From the NCBI RefSeq assembly GCF_002176815.1, contig NZ_CP021648.1, positions 682,001 through 746,000 of the forward strand: DNA of 64,000 nucleotides, given 5' to 3'. Shown here piece after piece: positions 33,101 through 41,509 of the stretch (the stretch's first letter is position 1; every line of letters begins with the position of its first letter). The position numbers were made by a program, and so were the translations under genes. This DNA is from Acidovorax sp. T1 (GTDB lineage: Bacteria; Pseudomonadota; Gammaproteobacteria; Burkholderiales; Burkholderiaceae_C). The notes below the pieces were generated by a model that made no database searches, had not been told where the DNA came from, and worked only from the letters and a program-made list of their open reading frames with translations.

Positions 33101-36079
33101 CACACCGGGCAGGCGCTGCGCGACTACGAGCTGACCTTGGGTGTAGGCGGGCATTCGGTGCACGAAAAGGCAGCGGCGCTACGAAAAAGAGAGCTGCTTG
33201 CGCATGCTGGTAAAGCGCTAGAGGCCAAAAACGTCATTGAAATCGTCAACGCCAAGGAGCACAACCTCAAGAACCTGAGCGTGGACATTCCGCGTGGCAA
33301 GTTCAATGTGGTGACGGGCGTGAGCGGCTCGGGCAAGTCCACGCTGGCTTTCGACATCCTGTTCAACGAAGGCCAACGCCGCTACCTCGAATCGCTCAAC
33401 GCCTACGCCCGCAGCATCGTGCAGCCCGCAGGGCGGCCCGAGGTGGATGCGGTCTACGGCATCCCGCCCACCGTGGCCATTGAGCAGCGCCTGTCGCGCG
33501 GCGGCCGCAAGTCCACCGTGGGCACGACCACCGAGGTGTGGCACTTTTTGCGCCTGCTGTACGTCAAGCTCGGCACCCAGCACTGCACGAAGGACGGCGC
33601 CGCCGTGCAGCCGCAGACGCCCGAGAGCATCGCGGCGCAATTGCTCACACAGTTCCGCGGCCAGCACATCGGCCTGCTCGCGCCGCTGGTGATGAACCGC
33701 AAGGGCGTTTACACCGAACTGGCTGACTGGGCCCGCCCGCGTGGCTACACCCACCTGCGCGTGGACGGCAACTTCTTGCCCACCACCAATTTCCCGCGCA
33801 TCGACCGCTTCAAGGAGCACACCATCGAGCTGCCCGTGGCCAGCCTCGATGTCTCGCCCGAGAACGAAGCCGTACTGCGCCAGGCGCTGGCCGACGCGCT
33901 CACGCACGGCAAGGGCGTGGTGCATGTGCTGAGCGACCTCACCGACCTGCGCGCCGCGATGGCGGGCGGCGCACCCACCGCAGGCATCGGCCAGCTGCAG
34001 GCCTTTTCGACCAAGCGCGCCTGCCCCGTGTGCGCCACCAGCTATGCCGAGCTGGACCCGCGCCTGTTCTCGTACAACAGCAAACACGGCTGGTGCCCCG
34101 ACTGCGTGGGCACGGGCGTCAAGCTCACCAAGGACCAGCGCAAGGTGTTTGACGACTCGGTGCAGGACGACAAGGAAAAAGGCCGCGAGCAGACCTTTGC
34201 CGAGCCCGAGGTGGAAGACCTGGCTGATACCGCCTGCCCCAGTTGCAGCGGTACACGCCTGAACGCCACGGCCCGCGCCGTGAAGTTTGCAGGAGTCGGC
34301 ATCACCGACATCGCCGCGCTGTCGGTGACCGACGTACGCCGCTGGATCGAGACCCTGCGCGGAGCGGACGGCATGCCCCAGCGCATGACTCAACGTGAAA
34401 GCGACATTGCCCGCGACCTCGTGCCCGAGATCCAGAGCCGCCTCGAATTTTTGGAAGAAGTCGGCCTGGGCTACCTCACGCTCGACCGGGGCGCGCCCAC
34501 GCTCAGTGGGGGTGAGGCGCAGCGCATTCGTCTGGCCGCGCAGCTGGGCAGCAACCTGCAGGGCGTGTGCTACGTGCTCGACGAGCCCACCATCGGCCTG
34601 CATGCGCGCGACAACCAGATCCTGCTCAACGCCCTGCACAAGCTGGGCGACAAGGGCAACACGCTGGTGGTGGTGGAGCACGACGAAGACACCATCCGCC
34701 GCGCCGACCACATCATCGACATTGGCCCCAGCGCCGGCAAACGCGGCGGGCATTTGGTGGCGCAGGGCAGCGTGGCCGACATCACGGGCGCGGCCGACTC
34801 GCAAACCGGCCGCTACCTGCTGCACGCCATGAAGCACCCGCTGCAGCTGCGCCGCAGCATGGCGCCCGGCGAGGTCAGTGCCGAAGCCACGGCGGCTTTT
34901 GCCCAGGCCGAGGCGGCAGCGCCCACCGGTCGGCAGAGTGCTGCCGTCAAGAAGCGCGCCGCACAGGCCGCAGCGCTGGCGGCCGACGCGCTGACCGAGG
35001 CCAAGGAACGCGCCGCCATGCGCTGGCTCACTGTGCACGGCGCGCAGTTGCACAACCTGCAGAACGTGACGGCCACCGTGCCGCTGCACCGCTTGGTGGC
35101 GGTGACGGGCGTGAGCGGCTCGGGCAAGTCCACGCTGGCGCGCGACGTGCTGCTGGCCAACGTGCAGGCCTGGGTGCAACAGCGCGCTACCCGCGCCGGG
35201 CGCGATGCCATGGACGCGGGCAAGGCGCCGCCGCTGGTGGGTTGCACGGGCCTGTCGGGCTTTGAGAGCATCGACCGCGTGCTCGAAGTGGACCAGACGC
35301 CCATCGGCAAAACACCGCGTTCATGTCCCGCCACCTACATCGGCTTCTGGGACACCATCCGCAAGCTGTTTGCCGAAACACTGGAGGCCAAGGCACGCGG
35401 CTATGCGGCCGGTCGATTCAGTTTCAACACCGGCGAAGGCCGCTGCCCCAGTTGCGAAGGCGCGGGCGTGCGCACCATCGAAATGAGCTTTTTGCCCGAC
35501 GTGAAGGTGCCGTGCGAAACCTGCCACGGCGCGCGCTTCAACCCCGAGACGCTGGCCGTGACCTGGCGCGGCAAGAGCATTGGCGATGTGCTGCAGATGG
35601 AGGTGGACGAGGCCGTGGACTTCTTTGCCACCATGCCCAGCATTGCGCACCCGCTGCAGCTCCTGAAGGACGTGGGCCTGGGCTACCTCACGCTGGGCCA
35701 GCCGTCGCCCACGCTCAGTGGTGGCGAGGCGCAGCGCATCAAGCTCGTGACCGAGCTGACCAAGGTGCGCGACGAGGTCGGCCGCAGGGGCCAGAAGGCG
35801 CCGCACACGCTGTATGTGCTGGACGAACCCACCGTGGGCCTGCACATGGCTGATGTGGACAAGCTCATCCGCGTGCTGCACCGCCTGGTCGATGGCGGGC
35901 ACAGCGTGGTCGTGATCGAGCACGACCTGGATGTGATCGCCGAGGCCGACTGGATTCTGGACCTGGGGCCGGAGGGCGGCAACGCAGGCGGGCGCATCGT
36001 TGCCGCAGCGACGCCCGAGGATGTGGTGGCGGCGGGCACGCACACGGGCAAGGCGCTGGCGCACGTGCTGGCGCGCTGA
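30110..36079 (+). CDS. uvrA: Tandem double-length UvrA-like excinuclease ATPase
   Basis: A 1989-residue protein made of two complete UvrA units head to tail (about 1-1020 and 1042-1989), whereas normal UvrA is about 950 residues. Four Walker A motifs are present: residues 33-40 (GPSGSGKS), 687-694, 1070-1077 and 1667-1674 (GVSGSGKS). There are four LSGGE signatures and four Walker B motifs (VLDEPSIGLH, LFDEPTTGLH, VLDEPTIGLH, VLDEPTVGLH). CxxC zinc-finger pairs occur in both halves (CPTCGGSG...CPDCDG; CPSCEGAG...CETCHG). UvrA scans DNA for damage as a dimer, so this form looks like a covalent dimer. The two halves are paralogous, not identical. In-frame repeats occur at residues 241-257, 828-838 and in the inter-unit linker (1025-1041). 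A second, ordinary uvrA elsewhere in the genome is likely. Confidence 0.92.
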   Translation: MTQGLIRIRGARQHNLKNLDLDIRTGELTVVTGPSGSGKSSLVFDTLYAEGQRRYVETFSAYARQFLDRMDKPAVDKVEGVPPAIAIDQTNPVRSSRSTVGTMTELNDHLKLLFARAGQLFDRQTAQPVRHDTPETIYAELQQRSAAAGDPRLVLTFPVELPANTSAEQVEQWLSASGFTKVQAEREVATPTGSRKVLDVVADRFRLGNAEKARVIEAIEVALKRGTGRLNVYVIPLAVQTEPVEGRDSVSTSSTRTESGTLTHELWRFSTGLHCPDSDLRYSDPIPSAFSFNSAVGACDSCRGFGRVIGVDYGLVIPNDKLTLRAGAIKTIQTPAWKEAQDDLMRHAETAGIPRDTPWNKLTDEHKKWVIHGSPNWNGKWNQQWYGIQRFFEYLESKAYKMHIRVLLSKYRSYTPCPTCAGARLKTESLLWRIGRKEDADAVLEPGKRFMPEGVQWSREQLEALPGLCLHDLMLLPIDRLRQFFDRMQLPVGDDAKGGDAQALKLLHEEITTRLRYLCDVGIDYLTLDRQSRTLSGGEVQRINLTTALGTSLVNTLFVLDEPSIGLHPRDMHRITEAMLRLRDAGNTLVVVEHDPAVMLAADRMIDMGPGPGRLGGQIVFDGTTADLRNADTLTGAYLGGRKHVGFGFKRMVTESTPRLILEGAREHNLQNVSVEFPLQRLVTVTGVSGSGKSSLIQDVLAPALLRHFGKATDAPGAHDRMLGADHLSDVVFVDQSPIGKTARSNPVSYVGAWDSIRELFAVAPLSKQRSYTASKFSFNSGDGRCPTCGGSGFEHVEMQFLSDVYLRCPDCDGKRYRPEILEITIERPSTSSGRTVSMNVADVLALTVAEAADLFAGDREVIRALQPIVDVGLEYVALGQPVPTLSGGEAQRLKLAGFLAEAARSASKSRQAVARKGTLFLFDEPTTGLHFDDISKLMRALRKLIDAGHSLIVIEHNLDVIRASDWLIDLGPEGGDAGGRIVAEGTPEDVRAHATSHTGQALRDYELTLGVGGHSVHEKAAALRKRELLAHAGKALEAKNVIEIVNAKEHNLKNLSVDIPRGKFNVVTGVSGSGKSTLAFDILFNEGQRRYLESLNAYARSIVQPAGRPEVDAVYGIPPTVAIEQRLSRGGRKSTVGTTTEVWHFLRLLYVKLGTQHCTKDGAAVQPQTPESIAAQLLTQFRGQHIGLLAPLVMNRKGVYTELADWARPRGYTHLRVDGNFLPTTNFPRIDRFKEHTIELPVASLDVSPENEAVLRQALADALTHGKGVVHVLSDLTDLRAAMAGGAPTAGIGQLQAFSTKRACPVCATSYAELDPRLFSYNSKHGWCPDCVGTGVKLTKDQRKVFDDSVQDDKEKGREQTFAEPEVEDLADTACPSCSGTRLNATARAVKFAGVGITDIAALSVTDVRRWIETLRGADGMPQRMTQRESDIARDLVPEIQSRLEFLEEVGLGYLTLDRGAPTLSGGEAQRIRLAAQLGSNLQGVCYVLDEPTIGLHARDNQILLNALHKLGDKGNTLVVVEHDEDTIRRADHIIDIGPSAGKRGGHLVAQGSVADITGAADSQTGRYLLHAMKHPLQLRRSMAPGEVSAEATAAFAQAEAAAPTGRQSAAVKKRAAQAAALAADALTEAKERAAMRWLTVHGAQLHNLQNVTATVPLHRLVAVTGVSGSGKSTLARDVLLANVQAWVQQRATRAGRDAMDAGKAPPLVGCTGLSGFESIDRVLEVDQTPIGKTPRSCPATYIGFWDTIRKLFAETLEAKARGYAAGRFSFNTGEGRCPSCEGAGVRTIEMSFLPDVKVPCETCHGARFNPETLAVTWRGKSIGDVLQMEVDEAVDFFATMPSIAHPLQLLKDVGLGYLTLGQPSPTLSGGEAQRIKLVTELTKVRDEVGRRGQKAPHTLYVLDEPTVGLHMADVDKLIRVLHRLVDGGHSVVVIEHDLDVIAEADWILDLGPEGGNAGGRIVAAATPEDVVAAGTHTGKALAHVLAR
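30831..30881. repeat. REP-like palindrome U1 inside uvrA
   Basis: GAGCCTGTCGAA (30833-30844) and TTCGACAAGCTC (30859-30870) form an inverted repeat with one mismatch, followed by AACGCGAACGG. It is read in frame as EPVEGRDSVSTSSTRT. Confidence 0.75.
32593..32620. repeat. REP-like half-element U2 inside uvrA
   Basis: CCTTCGACAAGCTCAGGACG followed by AACGG, the same core as U1. It is read in frame as RPSTSSGRT. Confidence 0.75.
33183..33232. repeat. Interspersed repeat copy R7 in the uvrA inter-unit linker
   Basis: AGAGCTGCTTGCGCATGCTGG then TAAAGCGCTAGAGGCCAAAAA layout. It falls exactly between the two UvrA units (residues about 1025-1041). Confidence 0.6.
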
Positions 36080-36083
36080 CGAC

Positions 36084-36449
36084 ATGAATGTGGAGAAGCT
36101 CAATCTCACGGGACGCAAGACCTCTGCCACCCCCGTGGTCTGGCTGCACCCCGAAGCGCCCTCCAAGCCTGCAGAAGGGGCGTCGTGCAACGGGTGCGGC
36201 CTGTGCTGCCTGGTGGAGCCGTGCCCGGTGGGAATGTGGGTGTCGCGCCGTCGCGCGGGGGCGTGTGTAGCGTTGCGCTGGAGCGACGTGGAGCTGCGCT
36301 ACCTGTGCGGCGTGGTGAGCGACCCGGGGGCGGTTACGGGATGGACAAATCCATGGGCTCTGCGCTCGCTGGCATGGCTGGCCCGGCGCTGGATTGCGGC
36401 CGGCGCGGGGTGTGATGCCGATGTGCTGGCGCAGGGAGTCCGAGAATGA
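36084..36449 (+). CDS. Small cysteine-cluster protein (YkgJ-like)
   Basis: A 121-residue protein with the cluster SCNGCGLCCLVEPCPVG (residues about 34-50), six cysteines in a pattern like CxxCxxCC...C seen in YkgJ-type putative zinc/iron-chelating domains or ferredoxin-like sites, plus isolated later cysteines (AGACVALRW, YLCGVV, GAGCDAD). Such clusters bind Fe-S or zinc, but I cannot tell which here. The ATG lies five bases after the uvrA stop, so it is probably read through from uvrA. Function is unknown. Confidence 0.7.
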   Translation: MNVEKLNLTGRKTSATPVVWLHPEAPSKPAEGASCNGCGLCCLVEPCPVGMWVSRRRAGACVALRWSDVELRYLCGVVSDPGAVTGWTNPWALRSLAWLARRWIAAGAGCDADVLAQGVRE

Positions 36450-36540
36450 CGTGCAGCGTCCGCTTTGAACAGGCTCTGAGCGCTTGCGTGCTCTGAGGGG
36501 GCTCGTTGCCCTGCTCAAACTGCCTGGTGCTCCATGCGCG

Positions 36541-36569
36541 TCGTCATGGTATTGACATATATTTGTCAT
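36541..36569 (+). promoter_or_regulatory. Candidate PhoB box array upstream of ppk2
   Basis: TCGTCAT-GGTA-TTGACAT-ATAT-TTGTCAT gives three 7-bp repeats with exact 11-bp periodicity at 36541, 36552 and 36563. The last two match the PhoB box layout (CTGTCAT, 4-bp AT-rich spacer, CTGTCAT). The array ends 45 bp before the polyphosphate kinase start, and phosphate control would make biological sense. Confidence 0.65.
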
Positions 36570-36613
36570 CTTAAGTGGGCAGTATGGCCGGCTCTTTACA
36601 GGAGCCCATTGCC

Positions 36614-37531
36614 ATGACGCTGCCCAGTTCACTGCATGACCATGACGACCTGATGCGACGCATCGCCAGCGACCTGGTGGACAGCTATGACGAAGAGATC
36701 GAACTCGAGCTCGAAGACCGCAACATCGACGAGCTGGAGGGCCGCCACATCACCGACCGGGCGGAGCGCCAGGCTTATTTCAAGGAGCTGTTTCGCCTGC
36801 AGGGCGAGCTGGTCAAGCTGCAGGATTGGGTGCAGCATACGCGCAAGAAAGTGGTGATCCTGTTCGAGGGGCGCGATGCAGCCGGCAAAGGTGGCGTCAT
36901 CAAGCGCATCACCCAGCGCCTGAACCCGCGCGTGGTGCGCGTGGCCGCGCTGCCCGCACCCAACGACCGCGAGCGCACGCAGTGGTACTTTCAGCGTTAC
37001 GCCGCGCACCTGCCCGCTGCCGGCGAGATGGTGCTGTTCGACCGCAGCTGGTACAACCGCGCGGGCGTCGAGCGCGTGATGGGCTTTTGCACCGACGACG
37101 AGTACGAAGAGTTCTTTCGCACCGTGCCCGAGTTCGAGAAGATGCTGGTGCGCTCGGGCATCACGCTCATCAAATACTGGTTCTCCATCACCGACGACGA
37201 GCAGCACCTGCGCTTTCTGGGCCGTATCCACGACCCGCTCAAGCAGTGGAAGCTCAGCCCCATGGATCTGGAAAGCCGTGTGCGCTGGGAGGCGTATACC
37301 AAGGCCAAGGAAACCATGCTGGAGCGCACCCATATCCTCGAAGCCCCATGGTGGGTGGTGCAGGCGGTGGACAAGAAAAAGGCGCGCCTGAACTGCATTG
37401 CGCACCTGTTGGGCCAACTGCCTTACCACGAGGTGCCGCACGCCCCGGTGGAGTTACCAGCGCGGGTACGCAACCCGGAATACCTGCGCCAGCCCGTGCC
37501 TCCCGAAATGTATGTGCCGCAGCGGTACTGA
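36614..37531 (+). CDS. ppk2: polyphosphate kinase 2
   Basis: A 305-residue P-loop kinase of the PPK2 family, one-domain class I by length. It transfers phosphate between polyphosphate and nucleoside diphosphates, regenerating NTPs. Walker A is GRDAAGKGG at residues 86-94 and Walker B FDRSWYNRAGVERVMGF from residue 142. The lid region and basic polyphosphate-binding segments (RLNPRVVRVAALPAPNDRERTQWYFQRY) are present. ATG 36614 follows AGGAGCC, and an in-frame start 13 codons upstream lacks support. It is probably PhoB-controlled through the upstream box and is monocistronic. Confidence 0.93.
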   Translation: MTLPSSLHDHDDLMRRIASDLVDSYDEEIELELEDRNIDELEGRHITDRAERQAYFKELFRLQGELVKLQDWVQHTRKKVVILFEGRDAAGKGGVIKRITQRLNPRVVRVAALPAPNDRERTQWYFQRYAAHLPAAGEMVLFDRSWYNRAGVERVMGFCTDDEYEEFFRTVPEFEKMLVRSGITLIKYWFSITDDEQHLRFLGRIHDPLKQWKLSPMDLESRVRWEAYTKAKETMLERTHILEAPWWVVQAVDKKKARLNCIAHLLGQLPYHEVPHAPVELPARVRNPEYLRQPVPPEMYVPQRY

Positions 37532-37642
37532 GCGCGTCCGTCAACAGCTGCCGCCTTGGCGACAGTCGGTAGGTGCTTTCCTCAGTGCTGCGGTGCATCA
37601 ACTGCGGTCCAATGGGATATTTCCTTCCTTCAGGATCACACC

Positions 37643-38608
37643 ATGCAACGTCGACACATCATCCAGTGGGGCGCAGCCGCTCTCGCCACCGCCTCCCTGG
37701 GCACTGCCAGCGCCCAGAGTTTTCCTGCCAAACCGGTCAAGCTGGTGATTGCCTTCCCTGCAGGCGGCCCCACCGACATCTCCATGCGCGTTCTGGCCGA
37801 CAACGCCAGCAAGATTCTGGGTCAGCCGGTGATCGTCGAGAACAAGCCCGGCGCTGGCGGAACGTTGCCCGCACAGACGCTGCAGACGGCCCAGCCCGAC
37901 GGCTACACGCTGGCCCAGATCCCGCTGGGCGTGTTCCGCCTGCCCTACACCACCAAGATCAACTGGGACCCGGTCAAGGACATCAGCTATGTGATCAATG
38001 TCACCGGCTATGCCTTCGGCATCGTGGTGCCGGCCGATTCGCCGCTCAAGACCTGGACGCATTTCGTCGCCTGGGCCAAGGCCAACCCGGGCAAGCTCAG
38101 CTACGGCTCCACCGGCACCATGACCAGCCCGCACCTGACCACCGAGCTGATCGCGCAAAAGCTCGGCATCGAACTGCTGCATGTGCCCTACAAGGGCAGC
38201 GCCGACCTCATGCAGTCCATCCTGGGCGGCAACATCATGGCGGCGGCCGACTCCACGGGCTTTGCTCCCCAGGTCGAGGCCGGCAAGCTGCGCGTGCTCA
38301 ACACCTGGGGCGCCGAGCGTCTGGCCAAGTTCCCTGAAGCGCCCACGCTCAAGGAACTGGGCCTGGACATCGTGCAGAACTCGCCGTTCGGTATCGGCGC
38401 ACCCAAGGGCACGCAGCCCGCGGTGGTGAAGCGCCTTCACGATGCTTTCAAGCAGGCCATGGAGCAAGAGAGCTACAAGACAGCGCTGGCACGCTACGAC
38501 ATGTTGCCCATGTACATGGGCACCGCGGCCTACCAGAAGTTTGCGCAGGACACCTTCACGCGCGAAAAGGCGCTGATCGAGAAGCTGGGGCTGGCGAAGG
38601 GGCAGTAA
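37643..38608 (+). CDS. Bug/TctC-family periplasmic solute-binding protein
   Basis: A 321-residue secreted protein. The signal peptide begins MQRRHIIQWGAAALATASLG and likely cleaves after TASAQ. An Arg-Arg near the start is compatible with Tat but not conclusive. The mature part has the Bug motifs KPVKLVIAFPAGGPTDISMR, VENKPGAGGTLPAQ, PDGYTL, VPYKGSADLMQSILGG and APKGTQPAVV. These receptors bind carboxylates (citrate, glutamate, aromatic acids) for TTT transporters. No tctA/tctB membrane genes are nearby, so it is an orphan, as is common in Burkholderiales. The ligand is unknown. Confidence 0.9.
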   Translation: MQRRHIIQWGAAALATASLGTASAQSFPAKPVKLVIAFPAGGPTDISMRVLADNASKILGQPVIVENKPGAGGTLPAQTLQTAQPDGYTLAQIPLGVFRLPYTTKINWDPVKDISYVINVTGYAFGIVVPADSPLKTWTHFVAWAKANPGKLSYGSTGTMTSPHLTTELIAQKLGIELLHVPYKGSADLMQSILGGNIMAAADSTGFAPQVEAGKLRVLNTWGAERLAKFPEAPTLKELGLDIVQNSPFGIGAPKGTQPAVVKRLHDAFKQAMEQESYKTALARYDMLPMYMGTAAYQKFAQDTFTREKALIEKLGLAKGQ

Positions 38609-38613
38609 TGCTC

Positions 38614-38664
38614 TGTTTTCGGTAGCGGTTATTGCTTATCGGTGCAGCGATACGGCGCTAAAGG
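38614..38664. repeat. Degenerate interspersed repeat, copy R8
   Basis: TGTTTTCGGTAGCGGTTATTGCTTATCGGTGCAGCGATACGGCGCTAAAGG layout. It is recognisable by the flanking GGTAGC/GGCGCTA arms but weaker than other copies. Confidence 0.4.
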
Positions 38665-38687
38665 GCATCAAGGCTGCAGCCGCCACA

Positions 38688-38969
38688 TCAGTCCAGGCCC
38701 AGTTCGCGGGCGTCAGCCAGGTGGGCGTCCCACGCCCCGTTGAGGCGCGGGTCGGGGTCACGGGTCAGGTAGCGGCTGCCTCGTGCCGCCCGTACAAGCA
38801 ATGCCCCGCCCGCAGCGGCCTGCAGCGCCGCCGTGCCGCGACGCTCTGAACGCAGGGATACGGCGATCAGGGCCAGCCCAAGGCCGGCCACCATGAGATT
38901 CTCACTGGGCTGGCGCTCCCTTGTCCGGTCGATGGCCTGCCAGTGTCGGAGTGTGTTGATCAAGTCCAT
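38688..38969 (-). CDS. Small hydrophobic-core protein, possibly DUF2892-like
   Basis: A 93-residue protein. Its N-terminal polar segment (RHWQAIDRTRERQPSENL) leads into a hydrophobic helix pair (MVAGLGLALIAVSLRS and AALQAAAGGALLVRAARG), reminiscent of the DUF2892/YgaP membrane domain, and a polar tail. The resemblance is by pattern only. ATG 38969 is chosen, with a TTG two codons upstream possible. No strong ribosome-binding site is seen. It lies downstream of the HAD-IIB/prfC genes on the same strand. Confidence 0.55.
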   Translation of the reverse strand: MDLINTLRHWQAIDRTRERQPSENLMVAGLGLALIAVSLRSERRGTAALQAAAGGALLVRAARGSRYLTRDPDPRLNGAWDAHLADARELGLD

Positions 38970-39026
38970 ACCCAACTCTAGCGCAGCTTGGGTGTGCCGG
39001 GGCGCCGCTGGCCTTGCCGGATGACA

Positions 39027-39881
39027 TCAAAGTGTCGCCAGCACCGCGCGCGCGACCTCCGCAAAGCCCGCGCCGCGCTCGCCCTGTGTCACATAACGCG
39101 GCAGGTGCGTGAGCTGGGGCACGAAACGCGCAATGTTGGCCACGCCCACGCTGTGGGGGAAGTGCTCAAACATGAGCTGGTCGTTGGTCGAGTCGCCCAC
39201 ATACACCCAGCGGTCGATCTCGGCATCGAGGTCGCGCCCGAACAGTTCGCGCACGATCCAGCGTGCGCCCTCAAGTTTGTTGTGCGCCCCAAACCAGCCG
39301 TTGATGTGAATGCTGCTCACCGTGGCGTTCATGCCCGCACTGCGCAGGATGCGCACGGCGTGGTCGATGGCGTCTTGCGGCAGATGGGTGAATTCGCTGT
39401 GGTCGATGGCGATGTCGGTCTCGCGGCCCGGCGAATCGGTGGCGCGGCGGGCACCGGGCACCTCGCGCTCAATCTGGGCCAGAACCTGCTGCATGCGGGT
39501 GTAATTGGCGGCACGCGTGGCGGGGTCCTGTTGGTATATTTTTGATAGCTGCTGGCGCTTATTGGATAAGGGCTTGATGCCGATTTGACCATTATTTTCA
39601 TCTGCGGGCAGCAGTGCCACCGCGCCGTTCTCTGCCACGATGGCATCCACGGGCCAGGCAGCGGCAAACGGCTCACTCCAGCCCACCGGCCGGCCGGTGA
39701 TGGGAATCACCTGCAGGCCGCTGGCCTTCAGCGCCGCCAGTGCCTGCAGCGCATCGGGGGTGATGGCGCCGTCGGTGGTCAGGGTGTCGTCGATGTCGGT
39801 GAGCACGCCCAGCAGCTGGCCCGGCGCCGGTGCCGGCCACTCGCTCAGGGGGCGCAGGAATGCCGGCACGGGCGCCGTCAT
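39027..39881 (-). CDS. HAD-IIB family hydrolase (sugar-phosphatase-like)
   Basis: A 284-residue HAD hydrolase with a IIB-type cap. The nucleophile is Asp29 with Asp31 in LTDIDDTLTTDG, motif II Thr is in PITGRP, and motif IV is in YVGDSTNDQLMFEHF. It resembles mannosyl-3-phosphoglycerate and sucrose/trehalose-phosphate phosphatases, and the substrate is unknown. Residues about 99-116 (QIGIKPLSNKRQQLSKIY) are encoded by repeat copy R9 inserted in frame at the start of the cap domain. The ATG overlaps the prfC stop by one base (ATGA), so the two are translationally coupled. Confidence 0.85.
   Translation of the reverse strand: MTAPVPAFLRPLSEWPAPAPGQLLGVLTDIDDTLTTDGAITPDALQALAALKASGLQVIPITGRPVGWSEPFAAAWPVDAIVAENGAVALLPADENNGQIGIKPLSNKRQQLSKIYQQDPATRAANYTRMQQVLAQIEREVPGARRATDSPGRETDIAIDHSEFTHLPQDAIDHAVRILRSAGMNATVSSIHINGWFGAHNKLEGARWIVRELFGRDLDAEIDRWVYVGDSTNDQLMFEHFPHSVGVANIARFVPQLTHLPRYVTQGERGAGFAEVARAVLATL
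39536..39587. repeat. Interspersed repeat copy R9 inside the HAD-IIB gene
   Basis: TATATTTTTGATAGCTGCTGGCGCTTATTGGATAAGGGCTTGATGCCGATTT layout. Its left half is nearly identical to R1. It is in frame on the minus strand. Confidence 0.75.
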
Positions 39882-41509
39882 CAGTGGTTGCTGTCCAGCG
39901 CCAGGCCCGCATGCTCGCGCAGCGGATGAAAGTGGATTTTCGGAAACCGCTCCTGCGCCAGCCGCACGTCATAGGGGCTGGTGCACAGGTAGGCCAGCGC
40001 ATTGGCCGCGTCGTGCGACAGGCGCATGGGGTAGGCGTCGGTAAAGGCGCGCAGGTCGGCCGGGCTGTCGGCGCTGATCCAGCGCGCGCCCGTGTACTGG
40101 CAGCCTTCCAGGCGCACATCGGCGTCGTATTCTGCCTTCAGGCGGTGCTGCACCACTTCAAACTGCAGCTGGCCCACGGCGCCCAGCAGCATGGGGCCGC
40201 CCACGTCGGGCCGGAAGACCTGGATGGCGCCTTCCTCGCCCAGCTGGGCCAGGCCCTGCTGCAGCTGCTTGGTGCGCAGCGGGTTCTTCAGGATCACCGT
40301 CATGAACAGCTCGGGCGCGAAGAAGGGCAGGCCGGTGAACTGCAGGTTGGCGCCGTCGGTGATGGTGTCGCCCAGCTGCACGCCGCCGTGCGTGGTGAAA
40401 CCGATGATGTCGCCCGCGTAGGCTTCTTCCACCGCCTCGCGGCGCTGGCTCATGAACGTGACCACGCTGGTGGGGCGCAGCTCCTTGCCAGTGCGCTGCA
40501 CCTTGAGCTTCATGCCCGGTGTGTATTTGCCCGAGGCCACGCGCACAAAGGCGATGCGGTCGCGGTGGTTGGCGTCCATGTTGGCCTGCACCTTGAACAC
40601 CACGCCGGCAAAGCCTTCGTCCTCGGGCTGGATGGTCTTGACCACGGGCTGCTTGTTCACCTGCAGCGTGCTCACGCGCGGGCCCGGCGGGGGCGACATG
40701 TCCACCACGGCATCGAGCACTTCCATCACACCGAAGTTGTTCACGCCCGAGCCGAAGAACACGGGCGTGAGTTTGCCAGCCAGAAAGTCGGCGTGGTTCC
40801 AGGCCGCCGAGGCGCCCACGGCCAGCTCCATGCTCTCCAGCGCATCGTCAAACGGCTGGCCAAAACGCGCGCGCAGCCGGTCGGCCTCGGCCAGCGGCAC
40901 CACTTCAAAGTCTTTCGGGCCGCGATCGCTGCCGGGGGTGAACACCGTCATGGTCTGCGTGCGCAGATTGATGATGCCGCCAAAGCTTTTGCCCTGGCCC
41001 ACGGGCCAGGTGATGGGGCAGCAGGGCATGCCCAGCTCGCGCTCGACCTCGTCGAGGATGTCCAGCGGGTCGCGCACCTCGCGGTCCATCTTGTTGACGA
41101 AGGTGATGATGGGCGTGTCGCGCTGGCGGCAGACCTCGATCAGGCGGCGGGTCTGCGCTTCCACGCCGTTGGCCGCGTCGATCACCATCAGGGCCGAATC
41201 GACGGCGGTGAGCACGCGGTAGGTGTCTTCCGAAAAGTCTTTGTGGCCGGGCGTGTCGAGCAGGTTGATGACGTGCTCGCGGTACAGCATCTGCATGACC
41301 GAGCTGGCCACCGAAATGCCGCGCTGCTTTTCGATTTCCATCCAGTCCGAGGTGGCGTGGCGGCTGGCCTTGCGGCCCTTGACGGCGCCGGCGATCTGGA
41401 TCGCGCCCGAGAACAGCAGCAGCTTTTCCGTCAGCGTCGTTTTACCGGCGTCGGGGTGGGAAATGATGGCAAAGGTGCGGCGGCGCCGGGTTTCTGAGGC
41501 GTAGGACAC
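39881..41509 (-). CDS. prfC: peptide chain release factor 3
   Basis: A 542-residue translational GTPase that recycles RF1/RF2 from the ribosome. G1 is HPDAGKTT at residues 18-25, G2 region RGISV, G3 DTPGHKDF, G4 NKMD. The N-terminal [21 protein letters not shown] and [21 protein letters not shown] are characteristic of RF3 over EF-G. Domains II and III follow, ending [20 protein letters not shown]. The start codon is GTG. A longer ATG start is not available in frame. It is divergent from the ahcY operon across a 306-bp region. Confidence 0.96.
   Translation of the reverse strand: MSYASETRRRRTFAIISHPDAGKTTLTEKLLLFSGAIQIAGAVKGRKASRHATSDWMEIEKQRGISVASSVMQMLYREHVINLLDTPGHKDFSEDTYRVLTAVDSALMVIDAANGVEAQTRRLIEVCRQRDTPIITFVNKMDREVRDPLDILDEVERELGMPCCPITWPVGQGKSFGGIINLRTQTMTVFTPGSDRGPKDFEVVPLAEADRLRARFGQPFDDALESMELAVGASAAWNHADFLAGKLTPVFFGSGVNNFGVMEVLDAVVDMSPPPGPRVSTLQVNKQPVVKTIQPEDEGFAGVVFKVQANMDANHRDRIAFVRVASGKYTPGMKLKVQRTGKELRPTSVVTFMSQRREAVEEAYAGDIIGFTTHGGVQLGDTITDGANLQFTGLPFFAPELFMTVILKNPLRTKQLQQGLAQLGEEGAIQVFRPDVGGPMLLGAVGQLQFEVVQHRLKAEYDADVRLEGCQYTGARWISADSPADLRAFTDAYPMRLSHDAANALAYLCTSPYDVRLAQERFPKIHFHPLREHAGLALDSNH

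Noticed and set aside
33218..35179. 653-codon antisense open frame within uvrA
   Set aside because: Opposite a protein with intact ATPase motifs. No domain, no ribosome-binding site.
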